Assembly (NCBI RefSeq): GCF_009602705.1
Contig: NZ_VSWH01000001.1
Span: forward strand, 5,009,001 to 5,073,000
Direction of reading: 5' to 3'
Length of the DNA: 64,000 bases
Origin: Chryseobacterium vaccae
GTDB taxonomy: Bacteria > Bacteroidota > Bacteroidia > Flavobacteriales > Weeksellaceae
Under the pieces are notes generated by a model, which had not been told where the DNA came from, did no database searches, and saw only the letters and a list, made by a program, of their open reading frames with translations. Shown here piece by piece: positions 16,407 through 24,672 of the stretch (its first letter is position 1; each line of letters begins with the position of its first letter). A program made the position numbers and the translations under genes.

Positions 16407-16484
16407 TTAACAACAGGACAATACTTCCAGACCCGACGAAGAGTTTGAAAGCCACCACCACATATTGTTGTTGATATTTAACAT
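16407..16484 (-). CDS. trpL: trp leader peptide with three consecutive Trp codons
   Basis: A 25-residue frame reading MLNINNNMWWWLSNSSSG.. and ending in CC-stop. The three TGG codons are at 16452-16460. With only four tryptophans per few hundred residues being normal, WWW in a 25-residue frame directly before an attenuator in front of trpE is strong evidence of ribosome-mediated attenuation: stalling at low charged tRNA-Trp would free the segment at 16429-16440 to form the antiterminator. An internal ATG at 16463, immediately before the WWW, may be the true start if transcription begins close to 16484. Confidence 0.9.
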   Translation of the reverse strand: MLNINNNMWWWLSNSSSGLEVLSCC

Positions 16485-16488
16485 GGGA

Positions 16489-16496
16489 CAAATGTA
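16489..16496 (-). promoter_or_regulatory. Candidate -7 box of the trp operon
   Basis: TACATTTG on the minus strand matches TAnnTTTG. It ends only four bases before the first leader ATG, so either the leader mRNA is nearly leaderless or translation starts at the internal ATG (16463). No clear TTG -33 box. Confidence 0.45.
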
Positions 16497-16547
16497 GAAA
16501 TTTTTTTTGATACAGAAATAAAAAAAATAAAAAAACTTTAATACACT

Positions 16548-17120
16548 TTACCGGTAGTTTGCCCGGTAATATCGTACCCCTTTCATCCCGACAAACAGCA
16601 TAAGAACTCCCATGACTCCCAAAAAGACAATTATTAAATACGTGTTTTTCTGATGGGTGTTATTGTAATCATTCACCGTTAAATACTGAAAGTTGTTCTT
16701 ATGAATTTCAACGATGCTTATGGTGTTTTTGCGTAAATAATTTTCCGGAAACGGAACATTTTCTGATCTTAAAATCTTCCTCCTGAATTCTTTACTTTCA
16801 ATGAAGAAACTAAGAGTATCATACTGCTTGTTTTCGGACATTAATTCGTGAGTATAAGTTTGATCTATGGAAATACTGCCAATCACGAACTTTATTTCCG
16901 GATACTCTTTTAATCTGATAACTAAAGTTTCGCTTCCACTTTTTCCTTTTTCAATTATAATATTTTCTTTTAAAATTCCTTTTATTTCAGTAATATTATC
17001 AAGGGTTATCTGTTGGTTCATAAAAGCCTTGACCGCAATAAAAAAGAAGATGAAACATGAAATGGAACAAATCCAGATCATTTTCAAAATAGTTTTTTTT
17101 TCTATAAAGTCTGTTTTCAA
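16548..17120 (-). CDS. Membrane protein of unknown function
   Basis: 190 residues with one hydrophobic segment near the N-terminus (ILKMIWICSISCFIFFFIAV) and one near the C-terminus (YLIIVFLGVMGVLMLFVGM), enclosing a soluble domain of about 110 residues probably outside the cytoplasm. I do not recognise the domain. Topology resembles bacterial proteins of the DUF3592 type, but no family motif is certain. It is a single gene upstream of the trp promoter on the same strand. Confidence 0.6.
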   Translation of the reverse strand: MKTDFIEKKTILKMIWICSISCFIFFFIAVKAFMNQQITLDNITEIKGILKENIIIEKGKSGSETLVIRLKEYPEIKFVIGSISIDQTYTHELMSENKQYDTLSFFIESKEFRRKILRSENVPFPENYLRKNTISIVEIHKNNFQYLTVNDYNNTHQKNTYLIIVFLGVMGVLMLFVGMKGVRYYRANYR

Positions 17121-17299
17121 TAGATAGTGGTTGTAAAGGGGATAAAGGGCAGGTTCAGTTCAAATGATAATTAAAAACTCTGGACTAAATTTAGAATTAT
17201 TTTTAAATAAGATTTATTGAATTTCATCAAAGGATAAAATATTTGATAATCATGGATGTATTGAGTGAATTTAAACAGACTTTTAACGCTCCAAAACTG

Positions 17300-17944
17300 C
17301 TATCTGGAGCTGTTTGATTCTTTTTTTAATTCCTCAAGTTTATTCCTGTATTCAGGATCGTCATATAACTGTAAATACTCTTCCAAAGCGGCAGAATATT
17401 CTTGAATAAATTCTTTATTGGTCCTGTCTGTTTCATATTTTATTCTTGCAGAATTCACCGGAGCCAATTTTTCATATCTGAGCAGATTTTTTCCTGCTTC
17501 CGATTGATAATACAGGATGACAATATTTTTTTCATAGCCCGGAATATATTTTACCGGGAATGGCTTTTCTACCTCTGGAATTCTGATCGCATTTTCAATA
17601 GGATAAATAGAGGCCGTTGTGGTAGAAAAGAATGTGGGGGTATATTTTCCGTTCTGATTTTTTACAATAGCTTCATAATCATGAATGTACATGTCATTTA
17701 ATGTAGAATTGGTCTCAACATCTGAAGTGATAACAGCAATACTTTCTACTCCGTATTGATTTAAAAACCAAGCGTTCAGGTATTGTCCGGCAAAGCCGTT
17801 CAGAATAGCCAGCGGCAAAATCGGAGCAAGAAGCCATGCTTTTTTTGTCAGAAATGAAAGCAACCCAAAGAACAGCAGAAGAACGATCACAGTATAAAAA
17901 CCATGATGGCTGGTGAAAAACAGGATTTTAGAAATGAAAATCAT
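17300..17944 (-). CDS. Membrane protein of unknown function
   Basis: 214 residues with two hydrophobic segments within the first 60 residues (FYTVIVLLLFFGLLSFL and WLLAPILPLAILNGFAGQY), then a soluble, acidic domain of about 150 residues with a Glu/Lys-rich C-terminal helix. Not recognised. A weak hairpin (GCTCCA with TGGAGC, 17287-17311) overlaps the stop codon. Layout (membrane anchor then soluble domain) is like that of its downstream neighbour at 16548-17120, but no sequence similarity is obvious. Confidence 0.55.
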   Translation of the reverse strand: MIFISKILFFTSHHGFYTVIVLLLFFGLLSFLTKKAWLLAPILPLAILNGFAGQYLNAWFLNQYGVESIAVITSDVETNSTLNDMYIHDYEAIVKNQNGKYTPTFFSTTTASIYPIENAIRIPEVEKPFPVKYIPGYEKNIVILYYQSEAGKNLLRYEKLAPVNSARIKYETDRTNKEFIQEYSAALEEYLQLYDDPEYRNKLEELKKESNSSR

Positions 17945-18083
17945 AGTTTAAATTTAAAATTATCTGCGGATATAGCCGTTATAAAATCATTAAATTTCTG
18001 TATAAATATCATGAATGTGGACATATGTCATGAGTTTAAACGCTAATTTTTTATATTTTTGTCTAAATTTTATAGAAAAAATA

Positions 18084-18305
18084 ATGAAAAAAGTATTAGC
18101 AATCGCATTTATCGGAGGTTTATTGGCTGTTAGCTGTTCTAAAAAACCTGATCACACATTACAGGATAGCAACACCATGCTGCCAGAACCTGATGCTCCA
18201 ACTGTAGCTGCAGATTCTACAGCTAAACCAGCCGCAACGCCAGCCGCTGCTCCTGCAACTTCCGCTCCTGAAGCTGCTAAAACAGATTCTACAGCGAAAA
18301 AATAA
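18084..18305 (+). CDS. Small Ala/Pro-rich lipoprotein
   Basis: 73 residues. The signal sequence MKKVLAIAFIGGLLAVSC ends in a lipobox cysteine (residue 18). The mature part is low-complexity, dominated by Ala, Pro, Thr and Ser (ADSTAKPAATPAAAPATSAP), with repeated DSTAK. Start placed at 18084; an upstream in-frame ATG at 18015 would bury the signal. Its stop overlaps the ATG of the cytochrome gene by one base (TAATG), so the two are coupled. It may be a flexible partner or spacer for the cytochrome; that is inference. Confidence 0.75.
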   Translation: MKKVLAIAFIGGLLAVSCSKKPDHTLQDSNTMLPEPDAPTVAADSTAKPAATPAAAPATSAPEAAKTDSTAKK

Positions 18306-18679
18306 TGAAAAAATTACTTTTGGCAGGAGTTACAGGATTTCTGATCCTTTCCTGTTCTAAAAAAGAAAATACGGCGGTAGAAAGTATACCATCTGAAACC
18401 ACTGCGGCTTCAGAGCCTGCAAAATCAGATCTTTCCGGTGAACAGATTATCGGGACATTAGACTGTTCAGGATGCCATGCCGTAAATGAAAGAATGATAG
18501 GACCTTCTTATAAGGAGATCGCAGAAAAGTATTCTGATAAGGATATTGAACTTCTGGCTTCCAAGATTATAGAAGGCGGAAGCGGAGTTTGGGGAGGCGT
18601 TCCGATGGCTGCCCATCCACAGGTTTCTAAAGAAGATGCCAAAAAAATGGTAGCCTATATTTTAAGCCAGAAAAAATAA
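18305..18679 (+). CDS. Cytochrome c lipoprotein
   Basis: 124 residues. Signal sequence with lipobox ILSC (Cys17), an acidic linker of about 25 residues, then a small class I cytochrome c domain: haem-binding CSGCH near residue 58 and the distal methionine in GGVPMAAHPQVS. The fold size matches cytochrome c-551/552 electron carriers, here anchored in the membrane facing the periplasm. Likely a soluble-domain electron shuttle to a terminal oxidase. Confidence 0.9.
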   Translation: MKKLLLAGVTGFLILSCSKKENTAVESIPSETTAASEPAKSDLSGEQIIGTLDCSGCHAVNERMIGPSYKEIAEKYSDKDIELLASKIIEGGSGVWGGVPMAAHPQVSKEDAKKMVAYILSQKK

Positions 18680-18682
18680 AAT

Positions 18683-19615
18683 ATGGCCGCTGAAAAATCC
18701 AGTCTGCACACAAGAAATCTGCATCGGGATCCTTATGATTTTGAGCAGCTTATTTCTTGTGTGCCGGAACTGAAGCATTATGTTTTTGTAAATACTTACC
18801 ATACGGCAACTATCAATTTTAGCATTCCTAAAGCTGTAAAATTACTGAACAAAGCCTTACTGTTACATTTTTATAATATCAAAGACTGGGATATTCCGGA
18901 GACTAACCTATGTCCTCCTATTCCCGGGCGGGTAGATTACATTCATTATATTGCTGATCTGCTGGCAGAACAATATCCGGAAATTCCGACAGGAAGTTCA
19001 GTAAAAGGACTGGATATCGGAACAGGAGCTAATCTGATTTATCCTTTGCTGTCCTATAGGTCTTACGGATGGACAATGACCGGAACGGATATTAATAAGG
19101 ATTCACTTAAAAATGCACAGCTTATTTTGGACCAGAATCCTGATTTATCATCTTTTATTCATGTGAAGCAACAACCCGATTCCAATCATATATTCAAAAA
19201 TATTGTTGAGCCTGGTGAGCGGTTTATATTTTCGATGTGTAATCCTCCTTTTCATGATTCTGAAGAATCTGCGTTAAAAGGAAGCGTAAGAAAAAGAAAG
19301 GGCTTGGGACAGTCAAAATCCCGGAAGCCTCTGCTTAATTTTGGAGGACAACAGTCCGAATTATGGTGTGAAGGCGGTGAACTGGCCTTTATCTCAAAAA
19401 TGATTGAGGAGAGTTCTTCTTATTCATCTCAGGTTTTATGGTTTACATGCCTGGTTTCAAAAGGCGATAACCTTTATAAATTAATGACGCTCATCAAAAA
19501 AGTGAAAGCCGCTGATTTTAAAATTATCGATATGGCACAGGGGCAAAAAGTCAGCAGAATATTGGCCTGGACATTTGTTCCGGAGAAGGACAGAGCGGGG
19601 TTTAAATGTCAATAG
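18683..19615 (+). CDS. rlmF: 23S rRNA (adenine(1618)-N(6))-methyltransferase
   Basis: 310 residues. RlmF methylates A1618 of 23S rRNA using S-adenosylmethionine. Seen: LHTRNLHRDPYDFEQLI at the N-terminus, SAM-binding GLDIGTGANLIYPLL, and the N6-adenine methyltransferase NPPF motif as MCNPPFHDSEESA, followed by GGQQSELWCEGGELAFI. Starts three bases after the cytochrome gene, so it is on the same transcript although functionally unrelated. Confidence 0.95.
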   Translation: MAAEKSSLHTRNLHRDPYDFEQLISCVPELKHYVFVNTYHTATINFSIPKAVKLLNKALLLHFYNIKDWDIPETNLCPPIPGRVDYIHYIADLLAEQYPEIPTGSSVKGLDIGTGANLIYPLLSYRSYGWTMTGTDINKDSLKNAQLILDQNPDLSSFIHVKQQPDSNHIFKNIVEPGERFIFSMCNPPFHDSEESALKGSVRKRKGLGQSKSRKPLLNFGGQQSELWCEGGELAFISKMIEESSSYSSQVLWFTCLVSKGDNLYKLMTLIKKVKAADFKIIDMAQGQKVSRILAWTFVPEKDRAGFKCQ

Positions 19616-19766
19616 TCAATTGTTGTATGTAAAAATTCACAGCAAAGCAGATTCACCATTGCCCATTCACATTTTCAAAAGTCTCTCATCTCTCCGTCTA
19701 TTATCTCTCATCTCAATAAAAATTCTCCTTCACCACCGTCATTTACTAAATTTCTGATAAAAGACA

Positions 19767-19797
19767 TTGATGGTCAACTCAAAAATGCCTAAATTTG
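19767..19797 (+). promoter_or_regulatory. lysS promoter
   Basis: TTG (19767-19769) and TAAATTTG (19790-19797) separated by 20 bases, 22 bases before the lysS ATG. Both boxes fit the Bacteroidota consensus. The spacer upstream (19625-19665) carries a repeat shared with 51785-51820. Confidence 0.65.
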
Positions 19798-19819
19798 TAC
19801 GCTTTTAGAAAAATAAGAA

Positions 19820-21517
19820 ATGCAATTATCAGAACAAGAAATCATTAGGAGAGAAAAGCTGAACAAGCTTACTGAAATGGGAATTAATGCGTTCCCTGCG
19901 GATGAGTATACTATTACAGATACTACAGAATCTATAAAACAGGATTTTTCTGAAAATAAACAGGTGAAGATCGCTGGTAGATTAATGTCCCGCAGAATTC
20001 AGGGAAAGGCTTCTTTTGCAGAATTGCAGGATTCTAAAGGAAAGATTCAGGTTTACTTCAACAGAGACGAAATCTGTTCGGGAGAAGATAAGGAATTATA
20101 TAACGAAGTGTACAAGCACCTTTTAGATATTGGTGATATCATCGGTATTGAAGGTACTTTGTTTACTACTCAGGTAGGAGAGAAGACGGTTTTAGTAAAG
20201 AACTTTACGCTTCTTACTAAGTCACTTCGTCCGCTTCCTCAGCCGAGAACTGATGATAACGGAGTAGTACACGATGGCTTTACAGATCCTGAACTAAGAT
20301 ACAGACAGCGTTATGTAGATTTAACGGTAAATCCTCAGGTGAAAGAAATTTTCGTGAAAAGAACAAAATTGTTCAATGCTATGAGAACATTCTTCAATGA
20401 TGCAGGATATTTTGAAGTGGAAACACCTATTTTGCAGTCTATTCCAGGAGGAGCAGCTGCAAAACCGTTTATCACGCATCACAATGCTTTAGATATTCCA
20501 TTATATTTAAGAATTGCTAACGAATTATATCTAAAAAGACTGATTGTTGGAGGATTTGATGGTGTTTATGAGTTCTCGAAAAACTTCAGAAATGAAGGAA
20601 TGGACAGAACCCACAACCCTGAGTTTACTGCAATGGAAATCTATGTAGCTTATAAAGACTACAACTGGATGATGGATTTCACTGAGAAATTATTGGAGTT
20701 CTGTGCCATTCAGGTAAATGGAACTACTACAGCTACGTTTGGAGAGCATAATGTTGATTTCAAAGCTCCATATCCAAGAGTTTCCATGACGGAAGCGATC
20801 CTGAAATTTACAGGTTTCGATATTACAGGAAAAACAGAGCAGGAATTATATGATTTCGCGAAGTCTATCGGTATCGAAGTGAACGAAACAATGGGTAAAG
20901 GAAAATTAATTGATGAGATCTTCGGCGAAAAATGTGAAGGAAACTTCATCCAACCGACTTTCATTACAGATTACCCGGTTGAAATGTCTCCACTGACTAA
21001 GAAACACAGAAGCAAAGAAGGCTTAACGGAACGTTTTGAGTTGATGGTATGCGGAAAAGAAATTGCCAATGCCTATTCAGAGCTTAATGATCCAATTGAT
21101 CAGAGAGAGCGTTTTGAGGCACAGATGGCTTTGTCAGAAAGAGGAGATGATGAAGCAATGTTCATTGATCAGGACTTCTTAAGAGCCCTTGAATACGGTA
21201 TGCCGCCAACTTCAGGATTAGGAATAGGTATGGACAGATTGATCATGTTCCTTACCAATAACGCATCCATCCAGGAAGTATTGTTCTTCCCTCAGATGAG
21301 ACCTGAAAAAACGGTTCCTCAGATTGAATTGGGTGAAGATGAAAAAGTAATTCTTGAAATCCTTAATTCTCAGGAAGAACCAATGGCTTTGACAGAAGTG
21401 AAAGACAGAAGCCAATTGTCAGGAAAGAAATGGGATAAAGCTTCCAAAACTTTAACGAAAAATAACCTGGTGAAAGTAGAAAAGATTGATGAAAATCTTT
21501 TGATGAAACTGGTTTAA
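19820..21517 (+). CDS. lysS: Lysyl-tRNA synthetase, class II
   Basis: 565 residues. Charges tRNA-Lys in the cytoplasm. N-terminal OB-fold anticodon domain (VKIAGRLMSRRIQGKASF), class II motif 2 as FEFSKNFRNEGMDRTHNPEFT-like, and motif 3 as GLGIGMDRLIMFLTNN. The family is usually about 500 residues; here roughly 60 extra residues follow motif 3 (EEPMALTEVKDRSQLSGKKW to the end) and look like a winged-helix-type appendage. Confidence 0.97.
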   Translation: MQLSEQEIIRREKLNKLTEMGINAFPADEYTITDTTESIKQDFSENKQVKIAGRLMSRRIQGKASFAELQDSKGKIQVYFNRDEICSGEDKELYNEVYKHLLDIGDIIGIEGTLFTTQVGEKTVLVKNFTLLTKSLRPLPQPRTDDNGVVHDGFTDPELRYRQRYVDLTVNPQVKEIFVKRTKLFNAMRTFFNDAGYFEVETPILQSIPGGAAAKPFITHHNALDIPLYLRIANELYLKRLIVGGFDGVYEFSKNFRNEGMDRTHNPEFTAMEIYVAYKDYNWMMDFTEKLLEFCAIQVNGTTTATFGEHNVDFKAPYPRVSMTEAILKFTGFDITGKTEQELYDFAKSIGIEVNETMGKGKLIDEIFGEKCEGNFIQPTFITDYPVEMSPLTKKHRSKEGLTERFELMVCGKEIANAYSELNDPIDQRERFEAQMALSERGDDEAMFIDQDFLRALEYGMPPTSGLGIGMDRLIMFLTNNASIQEVLFFPQMRPEKTVPQIELGEDEKVILEILNSQEEPMALTEVKDRSQLSGKKWDKASKTLTKNNLVKVEKIDENLLMKLV

Positions 21518-21537
21518 AAATAACTTTAAAGAAGTAT

Positions 21538-21575
21538 AAAACGGGCTGCCTCAAATTTGAAGCAGCCCGTTTTTA
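21538..21575 (+). terminator. Terminator of lysS
   Basis: AAACGGGCTGC and GCAGCCCGTTTTT form an 11-bp GC-rich stem with a T tail. Confidence 0.9.
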
Positions 21576-21664
21576 TGTAGTAACGGCTACATATCGTTTC
21601 TGATATTCTGCATGATAATAATAAAAGGAAAATAACTTTAAGATGTTATCATACTCTTCAAAAT

Positions 21665-22174
21665 TCATTGATTTTCTTTTTTCCATTTCCGAAGCTGTGC
21701 CCTGAAATTCTTAAATGGAGCTGCAGTGTTAATATGGATCCATTTCCAAATTGGCCATTTTGCAGGAGTGGTTGCCCATTTTCTCTGTTCCGGAAGAAAT
21801 AAGGTTTCATGATCAAGATTTTCTATCCATTGGACAATCTCATCTACTTGTTTTCTCAGAAGATCTCTTTGCTGCTGCAGGCTGTAAGAACTGTATTTTT
21901 CGTAAAAAGATTCATATAACCCTTTTAAATTATTCCATTTGTATTCCGATGTGGGAGTTTTTACTTCAATACCTTTCTGCTCATCAGATTCCCATTGTAA
22001 AAGAAGACTAGTCCAGCCCAGCTGATAGGAAATATTTTGAGCAGGTGTTTTATCAACTCCCGGTTTCAGCAGATCTTTTTCTTCTTCTTTGATATCGTTG
22101 AATTCCTGATCATAAAGCAGGTAATTCTTTTTTATGGTATCAATCAGATCCGTCTTATTTTCGTATTGAATCAT
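21665..22174 (-). CDS. ClbS/DfsB family four-helix protein
   Basis: 169 residues from the ATG at 22174; a longer frame reaching 22264 runs into cydB and is unlikely. Family features are LIDTIKKNYLLYDQEFNDI at the N-terminus, YQLGWTSLLLQWE, the Trp-rich KWNNLKGLYESFYEKYSSYS and WPIWKWIHINTAAPFKNFRAQLRKWKK at the end. ClbS, the best-known relative, hydrolyses the colibactin cyclopropane as self-protection; most homologues are of unknown function. It follows cydB by nine bases and may be on the same transcript. Confidence 0.85.
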   Translation of the reverse strand: MIQYENKTDLIDTIKKNYLLYDQEFNDIKEEEKDLLKPGVDKTPAQNISYQLGWTSLLLQWESDEQKGIEVKTPTSEYKWNNLKGLYESFYEKYSSYSLQQQRDLLRKQVDEIVQWIENLDHETLFLPEQRKWATTPAKWPIWKWIHINTAAPFKNFRAQLRKWKKENQ

Positions 22175-22182
22175 ATTCTTAT

Positions 22183-23187
22183 TTATTTTCTCTGTTTGCT
22201 GAATGAAGCCATCAGATAAAACAAAAACGGAAGAATAAACAGAGAACCCAGCATCAGAGCCCATCCTAAAGCTGAGATGGTTTTAGGAGGAGCTGTATGA
22301 GCCAGTAATGAAAGGTGCTGTCCGTTTCCTAATAAAATGATATCCGGATTGTGCTGATAGGTAGCGGCAACAAGGATCATCACCATCTGGAAACCTGCAA
22401 GAGCGCGTACCGGAAGCAGTTTTTGTGTATTCATAGCCCGAAGAATAAGCAATAAGGCAATGGTCGCAAAAGCAATCGCCATAATTCCCAAAGGCTTTGA
22501 AAATACCCACATCAAAAGAGGAATGTCTGAAAGATAGGCGGTTAAAAATACCAATGCCCCCGTGATGACCACAAAGATCATGGTCTGTTTGGATTTTCTG
22601 ATCATCAGGAGCAGGTCTGCTTTATCCCGCGTCTCTCTTAATGAGAATATAGAAGCCAGATAAGCGCAAAGGGCTACAGTAAATAATCCCACAGAAACCC
22701 CGAACCAGTTCAGCCAGCTGAAAATATACAGATCCAGAAAACCAACGGCATCAGGATTGATAGAATGTGAAACGGTAGCTGCAGCAATCAGACCCAGAAA
22801 AAAGGGGGTCAGAAGGCTGGCATAATAAAAGATCTGGGTATATAAAACCTGCCAGTTGTCTTTCACCGCATCATAATGTCTGAATGTAAAAGCCGTTCCT
22901 CTTGCGATAATTCCTAAAAGCATTAGTACCAGAGGAATATGAAGGTAAGTAGACATCGTCGTATAAATTTCAGGAAAACCTACAAAAAGAATCACAATAG
23001 CGATGATCAGCCACATATGATTGGCTTCCCATACCGGAGCAATAGATTCATACATGATCTCTTCGGTTTTATGGCGAGCTTTTTTATGGGTAAAAAGTTC
23101 TACAATTCCGGCTCCGAAATCGGCTCCGCCTAAAATAATATAAAGACAGATAGAAAGCCAGAGAAAACCTATAACAATGTAGATCAT
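22183..23187 (-). CDS. cydB: Cytochrome bd-type quinol oxidase subunit II
   Basis: 334 residues with about eight to nine membrane helices. Typical start YIVIGFLWLSICLYIILGGADFGAGIVEL, then EAIMYESIAPVWEANHMWLI-like segment (here EEIMYESIAPVWEANHMWLI) with the Trp57-equivalent. Partner of CydA in oxygen reduction. Its ATG overlaps the cydA stop by four bases (ATGA). Confidence 0.96.
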   Translation of the reverse strand: MIYIVIGFLWLSICLYIILGGADFGAGIVELFTHKKARHKTEEIMYESIAPVWEANHMWLIIAIVILFVGFPEIYTTMSTYLHIPLVLMLLGIIARGTAFTFRHYDAVKDNWQVLYTQIFYYASLLTPFFLGLIAAATVSHSINPDAVGFLDLYIFSWLNWFGVSVGLFTVALCAYLASIFSLRETRDKADLLLMIRKSKQTMIFVVITGALVFLTAYLSDIPLLMWVFSKPLGIMAIAFATIALLLILRAMNTQKLLPVRALAGFQMVMILVAATYQHNPDIILLGNGQHLSLLAHTAPPKTISALGWALMLGSLFILPFLFYLMASFSKQRK

Positions 23188-24527
23188 GATTTTTTGTTTT
23201 TATCGTTAAACTGAGGATCGGTAGGATCATAAAGCTTCGGTACCATCTGGATTTGTCTTCTCAGCAGGAAAATAATAATCAGGGATAATGAAACGAAAAT
23301 GGCAGTAAAGAAATAAAAAGAATACTGTATTCCCGGCATTGGAGTTACGGCATCTATTGTTCTCATCACTCCGTAAATAATCCATGGCTGGCGTCCTACT
23401 TCAGTAACTGTCCATCCTGCTTCTAAAGCAATATATCCAAAAGGAGTCGCAATCAGAAATGTTTTTAAAAGCCAGTTTTTGGTGAGCCATTCTTTCCTGA
23501 AAAAATGAGCATACAGGTAAACGGCTCCAATACATATCATGACCACCCCAAAGAAGATCATAATCTGAAAAGCATAATGGGTAACAGCAATTGGAGGCCA
23601 TTCATCTCTTGGGAAATCATTCAGACCCTTCACCTCGGAGTTGAAGTCATTGCTTACCAGAAAACTCAAAACTTTAGGGATCTTTATAGCATATTTTATT
23701 TCACCTTTTTCTTCATCAGGAATACCTCCAATAACAAATGCCGCTCCTTTTTCAGTTTCAAAATGAGCTTCCATTGCAGCAAGTTTAATAGGTTGTCTTT
23801 CAGCAACAGATTTGGCGGCAACATCACCGCTTAAAGGGGCTCCGAACGCCCCTATTAATGCAAAACCGGCAGCTATTCTGAATGCTTTGGTATGAAATTC
23901 CACATTTTTCTTCTTCATAATCAGAAAAGCATGCACCCCGGCTACCGCAAATCCTGTAGCGCAAAATGCAGCAACAGTCATATGAAGTGCCTGCGGAAAC
24001 CACGCATCATTGAACATTGCTTTGATTGGGTCAATATTCAGATACTGTCCGTTGATATAATCGAATCCGGAAGGAGAATTCATCCATGCATTGGCTGCAA
24101 CCACCAGAATTCCGGAAGCCAAACCACTTAACCCTACAAGAAATCCGCAGAACCAGTGAAACCATTTGTTGAACTTCTCCCATCCATATAAAAAGAATCC
24201 TATCGCAATAGCTTCAATAAAAAATGCTGTTCCCTCTAAAGAAAACGGCATTCCGAATATAGGTCCGGCATGTTTCATAAATCCGGGCCAGAGAAGCCCC
24301 AGCTCAAAGGATAACATTGTTCCGGAAACGGCCCCAGTTGCAAACAGGATCGCAACACCTTTACTCCAGGCTTTAGTGAGCCCTTTATATACTTCATTAT
24401 TGGTCTTAAGGTATTTCCAGTGAGCGAAAGCCATCAGAAAAGGCATGACCATTCCCACACAGGCGAAAATGATATGGAAACCTAGTGATATGGCCATCTG
24501 CGCACGGGCGGCAATAAAATCATCCAT
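23184..24527 (-). CDS. cydA: Cytochrome bd-type quinol oxidase subunit I
   Basis: 447 residues, the short-Q-loop form. High-affinity terminal oxidase that oxidises quinol and reduces oxygen. The N-terminal haem-ligand histidine is in LGFHIIFACVGM, the proton-channel acidic segment in LSFELGLLWPGFMKHAG, and GRQPWIIYGVMRT near the end is the family signature. The quinol-binding loop is short, as in cyanide-insensitive-type oxidases. Divergent from the T9SS cargo gene. Confidence 0.96.
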   Translation of the reverse strand: MDDFIAARAQMAISLGFHIIFACVGMVMPFLMAFAHWKYLKTNNEVYKGLTKAWSKGVAILFATGAVSGTMLSFELGLLWPGFMKHAGPIFGMPFSLEGTAFFIEAIAIGFFLYGWEKFNKWFHWFCGFLVGLSGLASGILVVAANAWMNSPSGFDYINGQYLNIDPIKAMFNDAWFPQALHMTVAAFCATGFAVAGVHAFLIMKKKNVEFHTKAFRIAAGFALIGAFGAPLSGDVAAKSVAERQPIKLAAMEAHFETEKGAAFVIGGIPDEEKGEIKYAIKIPKVLSFLVSNDFNSEVKGLNDFPRDEWPPIAVTHYAFQIMIFFGVVMICIGAVYLYAHFFRKEWLTKNWLLKTFLIATPFGYIALEAGWTVTEVGRQPWIIYGVMRTIDAVTPMPGIQYSFYFFTAIFVSLSLIIIFLLRRQIQMVPKLYDPTDPQFNDKNKKS

Positions 24528-24618
24528 AATATCAACTTTTGAGTAAATAAATTTACGGATAAATTATTGATGATGAATATGATTTACAACAGCATGAATT
24601 TTAGAAATCGGTTTTAAC

Positions 24619-24650
24619 TTTGGTGTTTTTTGAGAATAAAACTATATTTG
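24619..24650 (+). promoter_or_regulatory. Promoter of the T9SS cargo gene
   Basis: TTTG (24619-24622), 20-base spacer, TATATTTG (24643-24650), then ATG at 24673. Confidence 0.6.
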
Positions 24651-24672
24651 CCAAAATTAAAAACACATAACC

